A stretch of DNA of 64,000 nt, taken from contig NZ_JANQBD010000011.1 in NCBI RefSeq assembly GCF_024722015.1, forward strand, positions 1 through 64,000, given 5' to 3'. The position numbers and the translations under genes are program-made. The stretch's first letter is position 1, and every line of letters starts with the position of its first letter. This document shows, piece by piece, positions 52,179 to 61,801 of the stretch. Under the pieces are notes generated by a model, which was not told the DNA's origin, did not search any database, and worked only from the letters and a program-made list of their open reading frames with translations. The DNA is from Paenibacillus radicis (ex Xue et al. 2023) (lineage in GTDB: Bacteria > Bacillota > Bacilli > Paenibacillales > NBRC-103111).

Positions 52179-52212
52179 GGCATTGCCTCTGTTGGGTGAA
52201 GCCGGGAAGCAG

Positions 52213-52863
52213 CTACAGTTTTAATAGCGTTCTCAATTCAAGTAAGTCATCAATGATAGCATCCGCTTGTGCTAGCTCGTCTTCTTGGGCAAAGTCAAAT
52301 CGACAGCCGATCGCCATCAAACCATTGTTTATTGCGGCATTGATATCAGAGAGCCTGTCGCCGACTACTGCAGCATTGACGATGTGATATTTTTCTAAAA
52401 TACGGCATACTAAATCAGCCTTATTCTGAGTTTGTATCTGTTGGATACTGAAGGTTTCTGTCACCCAATTATCTAACTTGTAATAGCTTACGATGGCATT
52501 CAGATATTCGGTTAGCCCATTACTTGCAATAAAGATAGAGCAGCCTGCCTGTTTCAAGTAACCGAAAATCTCGTAGACATGAGGATACAGGGCGCCGCTG
52601 CCATTATTAATGTTTGCAATTAACTTCTCGTGGAAAAATTCGTTTGCGCTTTGCCTGAGTACGTTTGAATGATCCGGCAATAACGTTTCCCATACTACTG
52701 GCAAAGGAACCCCCATAATCTCACGATATTTTTGAGTTGGTGTTTCGCCCGACCATTCATGAAGCGACCTCAAATAGGCAAACGTTTCTTCGAGGGATAT
52801 TTCCAAGATTTTGTTTGTTTGAAACAGCGTTCCATCCATATCGAAAATGACTGCTCCTGGCAT
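52213..52863 (-). CDS. HAD-superfamily phosphatase (Gph/PgmB-like)
   Basis: About 216 residues. HAD motif I is VIFDMDGTLF (nucleophile and acid Asp), motif II IFIASNG, a Lys in KADLVC, and motif IV VVGDRLSDINAAINNG. A helical cap lies at about 20-90. Start ATG 52863 has AGGAGAG eight bases upstream; a longer frame to 52941 is unlikely. The family dephosphorylates small sugar or organic phosphates; the substrate is unknown. It stands downstream of the AraC regulator on the same strand. Confidence 0.82.
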   Translation of the reverse strand: MPGAVIFDMDGTLFQTNKILEISLEETFAYLRSLHEWSGETPTQKYREIMGVPLPVVWETLLPDHSNVLRQSANEFFHEKLIANINNGSGALYPHVYEIFGYLKQAGCSIFIASNGLTEYLNAIVSYYKLDNWVTETFSIQQIQTQNKADLVCRILEKYHIVNAAVVGDRLSDINAAINNGLMAIGCRFDFAQEDELAQADAIIDDLLELRTLLKL

Positions 52864-52945
52864 TCTTTTCTCTCCTATTCTGGATTGATTAAGTGATGAT
52901 TTTATTTGAGCAAGGTGCACATAGGAACAACAGCTTCCCACCTTT

Positions 52946-53839
52946 TTATGCTCTTAGGCGCTTTATATCTTGTCTAGGCGGAAAGCCAAACATGCGAGAA
53001 TATTCGCGGCTGAATTGCGAGGGGCTTTCATAACCTACTCGAAATGCCACATCAGCAGCATCTGCTGATTCGGTTAATAATAGGCGACGTGCTTCCTGCA
53101 ATCGCAGCTGTTTTTGAAACTGAATAGGGCTCATAGCCGTTACCTCTTTGAAGTGTCTGTGAAACGAGGAAATACTCATACTGGCTATTTCTGCAAGCTC
53201 TTCAATGCGCAAAGGCTTATCATAGTTATTGCTAATTTGTTCGATAGCGTCCCTGATTCCATAGGTGCCGCTTCCTTCCAATGCGATTTGTGACAGCGCA
53301 GCTCCATACTGCCCTTGCAAAAGCCTGAACAGAATTTCCTTTGTGTAGATAGGAGCAAGGAACGGAATGTCTTTCGGATTGTCTAGCAAACGTGCAAATC
53401 TGAATATTGAATCCATTATAGGTAACTCCATCTGACCGACAAACATAGCTCGCTCAGCATTTCCTTTAGGGGTGATTCGAATTTCAGAGTCACTTAAAAC
53501 CTCTAAGATTTCACTCGCCGTAAATTCAAGTCTAAAACCCAAATACGGAATGTCGGAAGAAGCTTCTGTGACTTGGGCAGTAACCGGCAAGTCAACTGAT
53601 GCAATAAGATAATCTGCGGGATCGTATTTGAAGCGCTCCTGTGCCAGCCATACCTCCTTCGCCCCTTGAACCACAATGCATAAGGAAGGTTTATACATTC
53701 CGTAACTTGGTCCGGTCAATTTTGATCGACGTATGAAAAATAAATTCGGAATGGCCGTTGCGTGAACACCGTCCTGGACTGAATACCGCTCAATTAGTTT
53801 GGCAAGTTCATTCTGCTGTTTGGCTATTATTTCAGACAT
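52946..53839 (-). CDS. AraC-family regulator with AraC_N domain
   Basis: A 297-residue regulator. The N-terminal AraC_N cupin-like domain shows GMYKPSLCIVVQGAKEVWLA and YLIASVDLPVTAQVTEAS. The C-terminal double HTH reads LRIEELAEIASMSISSFHRH and FRVGYESPSQFSREYSRMFG, then FPPRQDIKRLR. This subfamily commonly sits next to aldo-keto reductases or alcohol dehydrogenases, as here (divergent at 54022). A decayed relative is at 62172-62664. Confidence 0.88.
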   Translation of the reverse strand: MSEIIAKQQNELAKLIERYSVQDGVHATAIPNLFFIRRSKLTGPSYGMYKPSLCIVVQGAKEVWLAQERFKYDPADYLIASVDLPVTAQVTEASSDIPYLGFRLEFTASEILEVLSDSEIRITPKGNAERAMFVGQMELPIMDSIFRFARLLDNPKDIPFLAPIYTKEILFRLLQGQYGAALSQIALEGSGTYGIRDAIEQISNNYDKPLRIEELAEIASMSISSFHRHFKEVTAMSPIQFQKQLRLQEARRLLLTESADAADVAFRVGYESPSQFSREYSRMFGFPPRQDIKRLRA

Positions 53840-54021
53840 AAGATCCCCCTTGTTCCGTCATTCCTTATAGTTCGATTATATTCCATATTCATCAGTTACA
53901 TAAGTGTAGTGAGAGGATTAGGCAATCATTTGACATGAATGGGATAACGGTCACTTTTTCATCTGTTGCATAATAAGGTTATACCCCTTTAACAAAAGGG
54001 AACAAAGGAGCGTATCGACAA

Positions 54022-55002
54022 ATGGAATATGTGAAACTTGGAAATACCGGCTTGGATGTATCCCGGATTTGTCTCGGCTGTATGAGCTTTGGTGTAGCAG
54101 AACGGTGGCATCATCCGTGGATACTTGATGAGGAGCACAGTCGTCCTATCATAAAAAAAGCCCTTGAATTAGGTATCAACTTTTTCGATACGGCGAATGT
54201 GTATGCAGACGGAACTAGTGAGGAAATTATTGGACGGGCTCTAAAGGGTTATGCCAATCGGGATGAAATTGTCCTCGCGACAAAGGTACACGGACGTATG
54301 CATCAAGGTCCAAATGGCGCAGGGCTTTCACGAAAGGCAATCATGAGTGAGATTGATAAGAGTCTTAAGAGACTGGAAACCGATTATGTTGACCTCTATC
54401 AAATCCACCGCTGGGATTACAATACTCCCATTGAAGAAACCATGGAAGCGTTGCATGATGTTGTGAAGGCTGGTAAGGCAAGATATATTGGTGCTTCAGC
54501 CATGTACGCATGGCAGTTTCTCAAAGCGCTGCATGTAGCCGAGAAAAATGGATGGACCCGCTTTGTGTCGATGCAGAATCATTTGAACCTCATCTATCGT
54601 GAAGAGGAGAGAGAGATGCTGCCGCTTTGCAAGGTAGAAAAAATCGGTGTGATTCCATATAGCCCGCTTGCATCAGGAAGACTGACGCGTGATTGGTCGG
54701 AAACAACGCTTCGTTCCGAAACCGATCAAATGCAAAAAAATAAATACGATGCGACAGCAAATGCAGATCGATTGGTCGTAGAGCGTGTTGCAGCAATCGC
54801 AGAAAAACATGGCGTTCCCCGTATTCATATCGCACTTGCTTGGTTGCTTCAGAAAGAACCTGTCTCAGCTCCTATTATCGGTGCTACGAAAGTGTCTCAG
54901 CTCGAAGAATCCATAGGTGCTCTATCGATTACGTTAACATCAGAAGAAATTGCTTCATTGGAAGAGCCGTATGTTCCCCATCCCGTAGTTGGAGCGGTTT
55001 AA
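54022..55002 (+). CDS. Aldo/keto reductase (AKR, YajO/IolS-like)
   Basis: A 326-residue NADPH-dependent reductase with TIM-barrel fold. MEYVKLGNTGLDVSRICLGC at the start, FFDTANVYADGTSEEIIGRA (catalytic Asp and Tyr), ATKVHGR (catalytic Lys), DYVDLYQIHRWDYNTPIEET (catalytic His) and IPYSPLASGRLTR. All four tetrad residues are present. GGAG is about ten bases before the ATG. It is divergent from the AraC regulator and followed by a second AKR at 83 bases. Confidence 0.9.
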   Translation: MEYVKLGNTGLDVSRICLGCMSFGVAERWHHPWILDEEHSRPIIKKALELGINFFDTANVYADGTSEEIIGRALKGYANRDEIVLATKVHGRMHQGPNGAGLSRKAIMSEIDKSLKRLETDYVDLYQIHRWDYNTPIEETMEALHDVVKAGKARYIGASAMYAWQFLKALHVAEKNGWTRFVSMQNHLNLIYREEEREMLPLCKVEKIGVIPYSPLASGRLTRDWSETTLRSETDQMQKNKYDATANADRLVVERVAAIAEKHGVPRIHIALAWLLQKEPVSAPIIGATKVSQLEESIGALSITLTSEEIASLEEPYVPHPVVGAV

Positions 55003-55085
55003 TCTTTGGCATTCTTGGGAACAAGACCTCATACGGATAAGATCAGATAATTTACAAATAATATTAAAAACTCGGAGGATTTTAG

Positions 55086-55937
<852 letters not shown>

Positions 55938-56002
55938 CCATCTTTCGAAAAGCGGCAGATTGTGATTACAAAAATGAACTCATTAATTTAACAATAACGT
56001 TA

Positions 56003-56041
56003 AAATAGGGAGCAGATGCTTAGGCAATCTGCTCCCTATTT
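56003..56041. terminator. Bidirectional terminator
   Basis: AATAGGGAGCAGAT and its exact complement (14-base arms plus an A-T) with a nine-base loop, A-rich on the left, T-rich on the right, between converging AKR and sdpI-like genes. Confidence 0.85.
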
Positions 56042-56066
56042 CGTTTGCAATCTCCAGGTAACAGCA

Positions 56067-56711
56067 TCATTTGACTTTATTGCGAGTGTATAACATATAA
56101 GAGTAAAACACAGGAATTATAGATGCAGCTGCAATCACTATTATGAATACGATAACTGCTGCTGAACCGCTTAAGAACGAAGAAATCACGGAAATTACCC
56201 CACCGATCATCATTAGAGGGCCTGCAAGCCTATGGGTTTTCCTCCATATTTCTTCATTAGCCAGCGTCCACGGTGTTCGTATTCCAATCATATAATTATG
56301 CTTAACCTGGGTCAAGTAATTGCCCATGATCGCGAAAAACAGCCCCACAACAACCATGGCCACCTTAGTTATGTCGACATGATTTCCTAGGTTGTAGGTA
56401 ATGATCGTCCAACCTACCACCGTTATCAGTACAGTGACACCGACACGAGATACTTCAAATGCTTTAGAAAATTGTTCGTAATTTGCTCTCTTGGGGTCGA
56501 CGAAACGTAAACCACGGATTATAACCGGTATAAGACCAAGCAAAATAAGCGTGATGATTAGCATTCCTCTGCTCATGGTACCGTTCACTTCATTATTAAT
56601 ACTAAAGTGTGTAGCCATCGTTTCTGGAAGCTGGTTATACAGAATCAATGCCCCGACAGCCGGCGAAATGCTGAGCAAAATAAGAAAGATTTCTCTCATT
56701 ACTTTCATCAT
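56067..56711 (-). CDS. SdpI-family membrane protein
   Basis: A 214-residue protein with six hydrophobic helices. It has the DUF1648 start (LPETMATHFSINNEVNGTMS) and the SdpI-type segment YMIGIRTPWTLANEEIWRKT. In B. subtilis SdpI gives immunity to the SdpC toxin and sequesters SdpR at the membrane. Its start overlaps the SdpR-like gene by four bases. No sdpABC toxin genes are nearby, so it may protect against other strains' toxin. Confidence 0.88.
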   Translation of the reverse strand: MMKVMREIFLILLSISPAVGALILYNQLPETMATHFSINNEVNGTMSRGMLIITLILLGLIPVIIRGLRFVDPKRANYEQFSKAFEVSRVGVTVLITVVGWTIITYNLGNHVDITKVAMVVVGLFFAIMGNYLTQVKHNYMIGIRTPWTLANEEIWRKTHRLAGPLMMIGGVISVISSFLSGSAAVIVFIIVIAAASIIPVFYSYMLYTRNKVK

Positions 56712-56980
56712 TTTTCATCCTCACTTTTGTTAATAATATTGAACATCCATCCTATGACATCTTCTACTACTGTCGTATGCAGCGTATAAATAATGTTTTG
56801 CCCATGCCGTTCGTCTAAGACCAAACCTGCCTGCTTGAGCAAGTTCAAGTGATGAGATATGCTCGGCTTGCTAATCTGGAAATGTTCCGATATCTCCCCG
56901 GGACTCATACTTTTGTCTCGTAACAACTGTAAGATTTGCCGACGAGTCGGATCCGATAATGCTTTAAAAGCGTCATTCAC
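56708..56980 (-). CDS. ArsR-type autorepressor, SdpR family
   Basis: A 90-residue winged-helix regulator: FKALSDPTRRQILQLLRDKS, SPGEISEHFQISKPSISHHL, GLVLDERHGQNIIYTLHTTV. It lacks metal-binding cysteines, as SdpR does. It is coupled to the sdpI-like gene and preceded by an ATTTAGA/TCTAAAT palindrome that fits autorepression. Confidence 0.9.
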   Translation of the reverse strand: MNDAFKALSDPTRRQILQLLRDKSMSPGEISEHFQISKPSISHHLNLLKQAGLVLDERHGQNIIYTLHTTVVEDVIGWMFNIINKSEDEK

Positions 56981-57004
56981 AACATATCACCGCCATATTT
57001 TGAT

Positions 57005-57024
57005 ATTTAGATAAATTTCTAAAT
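57005..57024 (-). promoter_or_regulatory. Operator-like palindrome before the SdpR-type gene
   Basis: ATTTAGA-taaatt-TCTAAAT, seven-base perfect arms, 25 bases upstream of the sdpR-like start. A further TCTAAT half site follows at 57026. Confidence 0.55.
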
Positions 57025-57098
57025 GTCTAATTACATAGTACACATAGATTGATTTGACGTCAATAAACATTTATCAGATAAGCAAGATTATACTGTGT

Positions 57099-57127
57099 TT
57101 GACACGATTGCAGTTATGACATATACT
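57099..57127 (+). promoter_or_regulatory. Sigma-A promoter of the nitroreductase gene
   Basis: Consensus TTGACA (57099-57104), 17 bases, TATACT (57122-57127). Confidence 0.8.
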
Positions 57128-57220
57128 GTGCTTATAAATGCGCAGTTAACATTCTGGCCGTGATACGGCGGTTCGTTGATAAAAGAGCGCATATCCAAAT
57201 TCGGAAGGATGGAGAGTTAT

Positions 57221-57874
57221 ATGTCTATTCAAGTTGGGCAAGCGGTTTTATTTGCAGATGTTGTAAGGGATCGTCATTCCGTAAGAAAATATGATGCGAG
57301 CTGGACTATTTCCAAGGAAGAAATGACAGAACTTTTGCAAGAAGCTACCCTCGCTCCCTCAGGCGCTAACGTGCAGCCTTGGCGGTTCCTTGTTATCGAC
57401 GATGCGGAGCTTAAAAAAAAGCTGCTGCCGATAGCGTACAATCAGGAACAAGTGATCCAGGCTTCGGCAGTCGTAGCCATTCTTGGCGATTTGCAGGGAA
57501 TTGATAAAGCGGAGCAAATTTACAGCGCGGCGGTAGACGCCGGCTATATGAGCGAAGAGGCCAAAGAACAAATACTGCAAAATTTGCGTAGATTTTACTC
57601 GGACCCTACGTCTGAAGTCGTTAAACGCTCATCACTAATCGACGGCAGTCTCGTCTCGATGCAATTTATGCTTTCGGCCAAAGCAAGAGGCTACGATACG
57701 GTTCCAATGGGCGGTTACGATGAAAAATCCCTTAGAAGCGCATTTCATATTTCCGATCGCTACTCCGTTGTCATGCTGATTGCAGTCGGAAAAGCGGCTC
57801 AGGAGGCCCATAAAACGGTGCGCCTGCCAGTGGAGGAAGTCACCTTCTGGAATGCAATTCCAGAAGAAGTGTAA
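57221..57874 (+). CDS. Nitroreductase family protein
   Basis: About 217 residues, FMN-dependent. VVRDRHSVRKYDASWTISKE and EATLAPSGANVQPWRFLVI are the flavin-binding N-terminal motifs; YDTVPMGGYDEKSLRSAF closes the fold. It resembles MhqN/YodC/YdgI-type enzymes, which reduce quinones and nitro compounds. Start ATG 57221 with GGAGAG five bases upstream; the TTG at 57176 is open but lacks a site. A consensus promoter lies 94 bases upstream. Confidence 0.87.
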   Translation: MSIQVGQAVLFADVVRDRHSVRKYDASWTISKEEMTELLQEATLAPSGANVQPWRFLVIDDAELKKKLLPIAYNQEQVIQASAVVAILGDLQGIDKAEQIYSAAVDAGYMSEEAKEQILQNLRRFYSDPTSEVVKRSSLIDGSLVSMQFMLSAKARGYDTVPMGGYDEKSLRSAFHISDRYSVVMLIAVGKAAQEAHKTVRLPVEEVTFWNAIPEEV

Positions 57875-57887
57875 ACATTAGGTGTAT

Positions 57888-57938
57888 AGTTGAACATTGG
57901 TCCAGCTTGTTGTTCAACTCCTCGAAAACTATTATAAT
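57888..57938 (+). promoter_or_regulatory. Promoter and palindromic operator of the Rrf2 gene
   Basis: TTGTTC (57910-57915), 17 bases, TATAAT (57933-57938). AGTTGAAC (57888-57895) and its complement GTTCAACT (57912-57919) overlap the -35 box, fitting autoregulation. Confidence 0.65.
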
Positions 57939-58019
57939 GAGCTTACGAAACAAGATAAATAGTACAACAACATTCACACCAAGATATCGTAGAGCGATTT
58001 ATAATAAGGAGTGAACGAC

Positions 58020-58460
58020 ATGGGTATGACGAATCGGGGGATACCTATAGGACCTCGCCGTTTCGTAATTGCTGTACATGCATTGGTGTGGCTGGCCCGA
58101 AGTGAGAAGCTTCTACCCAGTTCGGCGATCGCTTGCCAGGTTAATTCACATGCGACTTTTTTGCGTAGAGTTCTTCAGGTTTTAACTCAGTCGGGGATGG
58201 TAGAAGCAAGAGAAGGCAGAGACGGCGGTTATGCACTCGGCAAATCGGCCAATGAAATTACGTTGGCTGACGTCTACGTCGCACTCAAAGCCGAATGTGC
58301 AGAGCTGGAAGACAATGATAATTGCAGCGAGGCCGACAAGCAGTTGGATTCTATGCTCGTCACTATATTATTCGATGCGGAGCAGCAAACGATTGAATAT
58401 CTTCGTCAATTTACGATAGCCGACATGATGACGCGCATTCCATTATGCAATAATAGTTGA
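58020..58460 (+). CDS. Rrf2-family transcriptional regulator
   Basis: About 146 residues. Winged helix with FVIAVHALVWLARSEKLLPS, ATFLRRVLQVLTQSGMVEA and REGRDGGYALGKSANEITLA, the Rrf2 signature. Three-cysteine Fe-S binding is not conserved: Cys occur in the helix-turn-helix region and in AECAEL..DNDNCSE but without the usual spacing, so it may be of the thiol- or ligand-sensing YwnA type. Start ATG 58020, AAGGAG eight bases upstream. The neighbouring nitroreductase is a possible target. Confidence 0.87.
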   Translation: MGMTNRGIPIGPRRFVIAVHALVWLARSEKLLPSSAIACQVNSHATFLRRVLQVLTQSGMVEAREGRDGGYALGKSANEITLADVYVALKAECAELEDNDNCSEADKQLDSMLVTILFDAEQQTIEYLRQFTIADMMTRIPLCNNS

Positions 58461-58479
58461 ATTATAAGTTCCGATACAT

Positions 58480-58502
58480 CCGTGCGCTGCACGGTTTTTT
58501 TT
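58480..58502 (+). terminator. Terminator of the Rrf2 gene
   Basis: CCGTGC-gct-GCACGG followed by eight Ts, 20 bases past the stop. Confidence 0.9.
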
Positions 58503-58608
58503 GTTATCGAGCATGGGTAGAGACTTATCCCCCGCGCTAAACTGCCCGTTTAATGAAAACAGGAACTGCTGCCGCGGCAACTGCTCCTGCTGTTGTTCAA
58601 ACTTTGAC

Positions 58609-59415
58609 TTAAGCCCGCGCGAGCAGTGGAAACAGACCGCCGCGGATCGGCTCACCCACGGCAAGACCGAGGCCGTTCGTAATCGTATGCGACTTGCCGC
58701 TGTACGTCGTGCCGTCGGTCATGTAGATGATGGCGAGCACCCGGCGCTGATTGTCGGTGACGTTCGCATGGGCGTAGTGGAACGTCAGGCCGTCGTGGAA
58801 CGTGCAGCTTCCCGCCTTCATGCGGACAATGACCGGCTTCGTATGCTCGTGCTCGGTCCCTTTCGTATATTCGAAGATATCCTGCGGATCGACGAGACTG
58901 ATCGGGTTCAGCTTGCCAATGCTGCGCGAGCCCGGTATGAACATCATGCAGCCGTTGCGCTCGTCCACGTCATCGAGCGTGATCCAGATCGACAGCGCGC
59001 CGGTTTCGTTCATCGGCCAATACGTCAAGTCCTGGTGCCAAGGGGTTGGCTTCGAATCACCGGGCATTTTCAGTAGGGCGTGATCATGAAACAGCCTGAT
59101 CCCGCTTGTGCCGACCAATTGCCTAGCCATTTCAGCAAAGCGCGAATGCGCTGTATATTTGGCCATGCCGGCATGATCTCGCCAAATATTAACCCGCTGA
59201 TTCAGCACACGGTAGTAAGATCCCCCTTTTTGATCCGTCTGCGTGGACATACCTTGGGCAGAATTCATCGCTTCGTCCATGTAGTCGCGCAATTCCTCCA
59301 GCTCGTCAGCCGTGAGTACGTTGTGGATTTGAACGAAGCCGTTTTTGCGGTAAAACTCGACTTTTTCCTGCGGAAGCAGGCTCTTCGGCTCAAATGTGTC
59401 ATACATCGGAATCAC
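58609..59415 (-). CDS. Phytanoyl-CoA dioxygenase (PhyH) family oxygenase
   Basis: A 268-residue Fe(II)/2-oxoglutarate oxygenase. FYRKNGFVQIHNVLTADELE at the start, metal-binding HxD in PTPWHQDLTYWP, distal His in DGLTFHYAHANVTDNQRRVL with the 2-oxoglutarate Arg right after. Members hydroxylate small molecules or tailor natural products; the substrate is unknown. It lies downstream of an AraC regulator on the same strand (146 bases), which likely activates it. G+C is higher than in the genes to the left. Confidence 0.87.
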   Translation of the reverse strand: MIPMYDTFEPKSLLPQEKVEFYRKNGFVQIHNVLTADELEELRDYMDEAMNSAQGMSTQTDQKGGSYYRVLNQRVNIWRDHAGMAKYTAHSRFAEMARQLVGTSGIRLFHDHALLKMPGDSKPTPWHQDLTYWPMNETGALSIWITLDDVDERNGCMMFIPGSRSIGKLNPISLVDPQDIFEYTKGTEHEHTKPVIVRMKAGSCTFHDGLTFHYAHANVTDNQRRVLAIIYMTDGTTYSGKSHTITNGLGLAVGEPIRGGLFPLLARA

Positions 59416-59561
59416 TCCTTTCGTTTGATACCAATGTACAATGCGGAAGTGCAGCGCATCTTGGCTAATTTGCCAAAAAAAACACGCCGATCCGCCATCC
59501 CGAGGGCCACCTCTCCGAAGAGACAGTACCGGAACACGGTGGCCTTGACGTCGCTAGCCAA

Positions 59562-60554
59562 TTATCCGCTGTTTCCGCCTTCTGCTTTCGCCGCCCTGCG
59601 AAATTGCCCAGGCGTAACACCTACCAACTGCTTGAACACTTTGTTGAAAAAGCTCAGGTCGTCGAAGCCGACCTGCCCGGCGATCTGTAAAGTACCGGCG
59701 TCTGAGGCGAGCAGCAGCTTTTTCGCCATGGCGATGCGCGCTTCGTTGCGGTATTCGATGAACGTTTTGCCAATATGCTGCTTGAATTTGGCAGTGAACG
59801 ACGACTGGCTCATGCTGCATAATCTGCTGACCTGATCGAGCGATAGCGGGCGGGCATGATGCGTTTCGATGAATTCGACCATCCGCTTCATCACTTCTCG
59901 CTCGGGAGCGAGCACCGTCATCGGACGATGCAGCGACCGGTCGTAGCAGCGGCTCAGGAAAACGAACAACTCGATCAACCGCGTTTTGACGAGAAGGCGG
60001 TAGCCCGGCTTTTTTTCTTTGTACTCGGAAAGAATTCGACCCAGCAAATGCTTCATTTCCAGCTGATCGTGCGGCTCTACATTCAGGTGGGACTGAAAGT
60101 GGACCGACTGCCGCAGAAACGGCTCCACATAAAAGAAGTCGACGAACGAATCCACTGTAGATAACATCTGCAGCTCATTCGATAAAATCGACGGCGCGAA
60201 CAGCACGTTGTATACCGTCAGGTTCGGATCCTTCCCGCCTTTATAGGAATGCTCGGCGTCCGGCTCGATGACGAAAACGTCGCCTTCGTAGATCCTGTAC
60301 GTGTCGCCGCGGTAATCGTGCCGGCCTGACCCTTCTGCTACATAGACGAGCTCGACGAATTCATGCGAGTGCGGCTCCACCATCTCCTCTGCTCGGAACG
60401 GATACTGAGCGATATGGAACGGAAAGTCGGCGCTTTCGAAATACCGGGAATTGCTGATCCTTGTCAACGCGGTGCCCCCCCAATGCCTTATTTCATCGAT
60501 AATGGTCCGATGGTTGCAGAGAATGGAATCATGCATACTCGTATGATAGAACAT
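59562..60554 (-). CDS. AraC-family regulator with N-terminal cupin
   Basis: A 330-residue regulator. The cupin part shows EEMVEPHSHEFVELVYVAEG and GDVFVIEPDAEHSYKGGKDP. The C-terminal AraC HTH reads LSLDQVSRLCSMSQSSFTAK, QIAGQVGFDDLSFFNKVFKQ, LVGVTPGQFRR. It probably senses a sugar-like ligand, as typical of cupin AraC regulators in Paenibacillus, and controls the PhyH gene. Confidence 0.88.
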   Translation of the reverse strand: MFYHTSMHDSILCNHRTIIDEIRHWGGTALTRISNSRYFESADFPFHIAQYPFRAEEMVEPHSHEFVELVYVAEGSGRHDYRGDTYRIYEGDVFVIEPDAEHSYKGGKDPNLTVYNVLFAPSILSNELQMLSTVDSFVDFFYVEPFLRQSVHFQSHLNVEPHDQLEMKHLLGRILSEYKEKKPGYRLLVKTRLIELFVFLSRCYDRSLHRPMTVLAPEREVMKRMVEFIETHHARPLSLDQVSRLCSMSQSSFTAKFKQHIGKTFIEYRNEARIAMAKKLLLASDAGTLQIAGQVGFDDLSFFNKVFKQLVGVTPGQFRRAAKAEGGNSG

Positions 60555-60585
60555 TTCTCTTTTTCGGGGAAGTGGGAGCGATACG

Positions 60586-60637
60586 TGAAAAAAAGCAGCC
60601 TATGTCCGGCAAACTGTGATTCGGATCAAGGCTGCTT
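60586..60637 (-). terminator. Terminator downstream of the MFS relic
   Basis: Minus strand AAGCAGCC...GGCTGCTT with an inner stem, followed by seven Us. It probably belonged to the decayed MFS gene just upstream. Confidence 0.75.
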
Positions 60638-60788
60638 GGTTTATTTTGTGGTTAGCGCGATCGGAAAGAGGCCCGAACAGTAGAAAGCCCAGAGCGTAGG
60701 CGAAAGAGAACTCGCTGCTCGTCCATGCCACTTCGGCCGGCGATGCATGAAATGCGCCCGTCAATACAGAGCCCATCGGTAAAGTAAC
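60638..60788 (-). pseudogene. MFS transporter fragment
   Basis: The minus-strand frame reads VTLPMGSVLTGAFHASPAEV, AWTSSEFSFAYALGFLLFGP, LSDRANHKIN: the first loop, second helix and motif A of a DHA1-type MFS protein, cut off at both ends (stop codon right upstream). Nothing else recognisable is in 60789-60944. Confidence 0.65.
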
Positions 60789-60944
60789 TTATATACCAGA
60801 CACGACAACATGAGAACACCAGACTAAGATGGGCCGTTATTAAAGAATAGCGTGTCGTCGGTGAATTGCTCAATGTCCGAACATCTTCTGTCATGGCGAC
60901 CACCCGTTCCAATATTATTCCGTTCAGCTGATCAGCCCGCATTA

Positions 60945-61801
60945 TCAGGTTGTGAAATACTGCTCCCGATCAAGGTCAGGAATGAGCGCTGGCTGCACAG
61001 GCTGCCATCCGAATCGTTCCCGAGTCAGAGCGCTTGATGCCGGGAGGTCCACCGAAACAAAGTGCGTCAACCAACCGAAGTGGTTGGCTGCCTCCTCGGA
61101 TGACTTGCTTTTCACCGGAACACCCAGGCGGCGGCCCATTACGTCAGCGATATCACGGATCGGCACTCCCTCTTCACCAATCGCGTGCAGCTTGGCACCC
61201 GCAGGTGCCGACTCAAGCGCCAGCCGGTAAAGACGTGCAGCATCGAGTCGGTGCACGGCAGACCAGCGGTTAGCGCCATCGCCCACATAGGCCGAGACAC
61301 CCGTGCGGCGAGCGACATTGATCAAGGCCGGAACGAAGCCATAGTCGCCATCGCCATGTACCGAGTGCGGAAGCCGCACTACCGACACTCGCACGCCATG
61401 CAGCGCCATCGAAAGCGCTGTCGCTTCCGAATCGGCGCGGTGCCTCACTGCGGAGTTAGGATCGGGAGCATCTTCTTCGGTCCCACTAAGGGGCGGCCAG
61501 ATTCCGCGAGCGCGGTGCCAAGCGCCTCGATCGCGAGCCTGTCTGTCACACCGGAGGCCGTAAGGTTCGAGAAATCGTGAATAAAGGCGGTGTGGATGAC
61601 ACCATCCGAGGCAGCGGCTCCGCGCCTCAGGCTATCGAGATCATCAAGCGAGCCTTGGTGCACTGCGGCTCCGGCCGCGGCGAGCATTGCTGCGGCCTCA
61701 TCCGAGCGAGCGAGGCCAAGTACCTCGTGCCCTGCTCCTATTAGTTCGCGTACTATGGCGGAGCCGACGAATCCAGTCCCTCCTGTGACAAAAACACGCA
61801 T
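60945..61801 (-). pseudogene. NAD-dependent SDR epimerase-like gene with a frameshifting deletion
   Basis: The 5' part (61801-61445) starts [20 protein letters not shown] with the Rossmann motif and runs to [14 protein letters not shown]. Then it leaves the frame. The 3' part (61481-60945) continues in another frame with [35 protein letters not shown]-like core (VVRLPHSVHGDGDYGFVPAL) and a normal C terminus. The family has about 15 extra residues between the two parts, so a small deletion caused the shift. The intact protein would be an extended/atypical SDR of about 290 residues. G+C-rich. Confidence 0.8.

Noticed and set aside
58501..59835. Plus-strand ORFs of 191 and 251 codons across the PhyH gene
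   Set aside because: Antisense shadows of a clear Fe/2-oxoglutarate oxygenase and of the end of the AraC gene.
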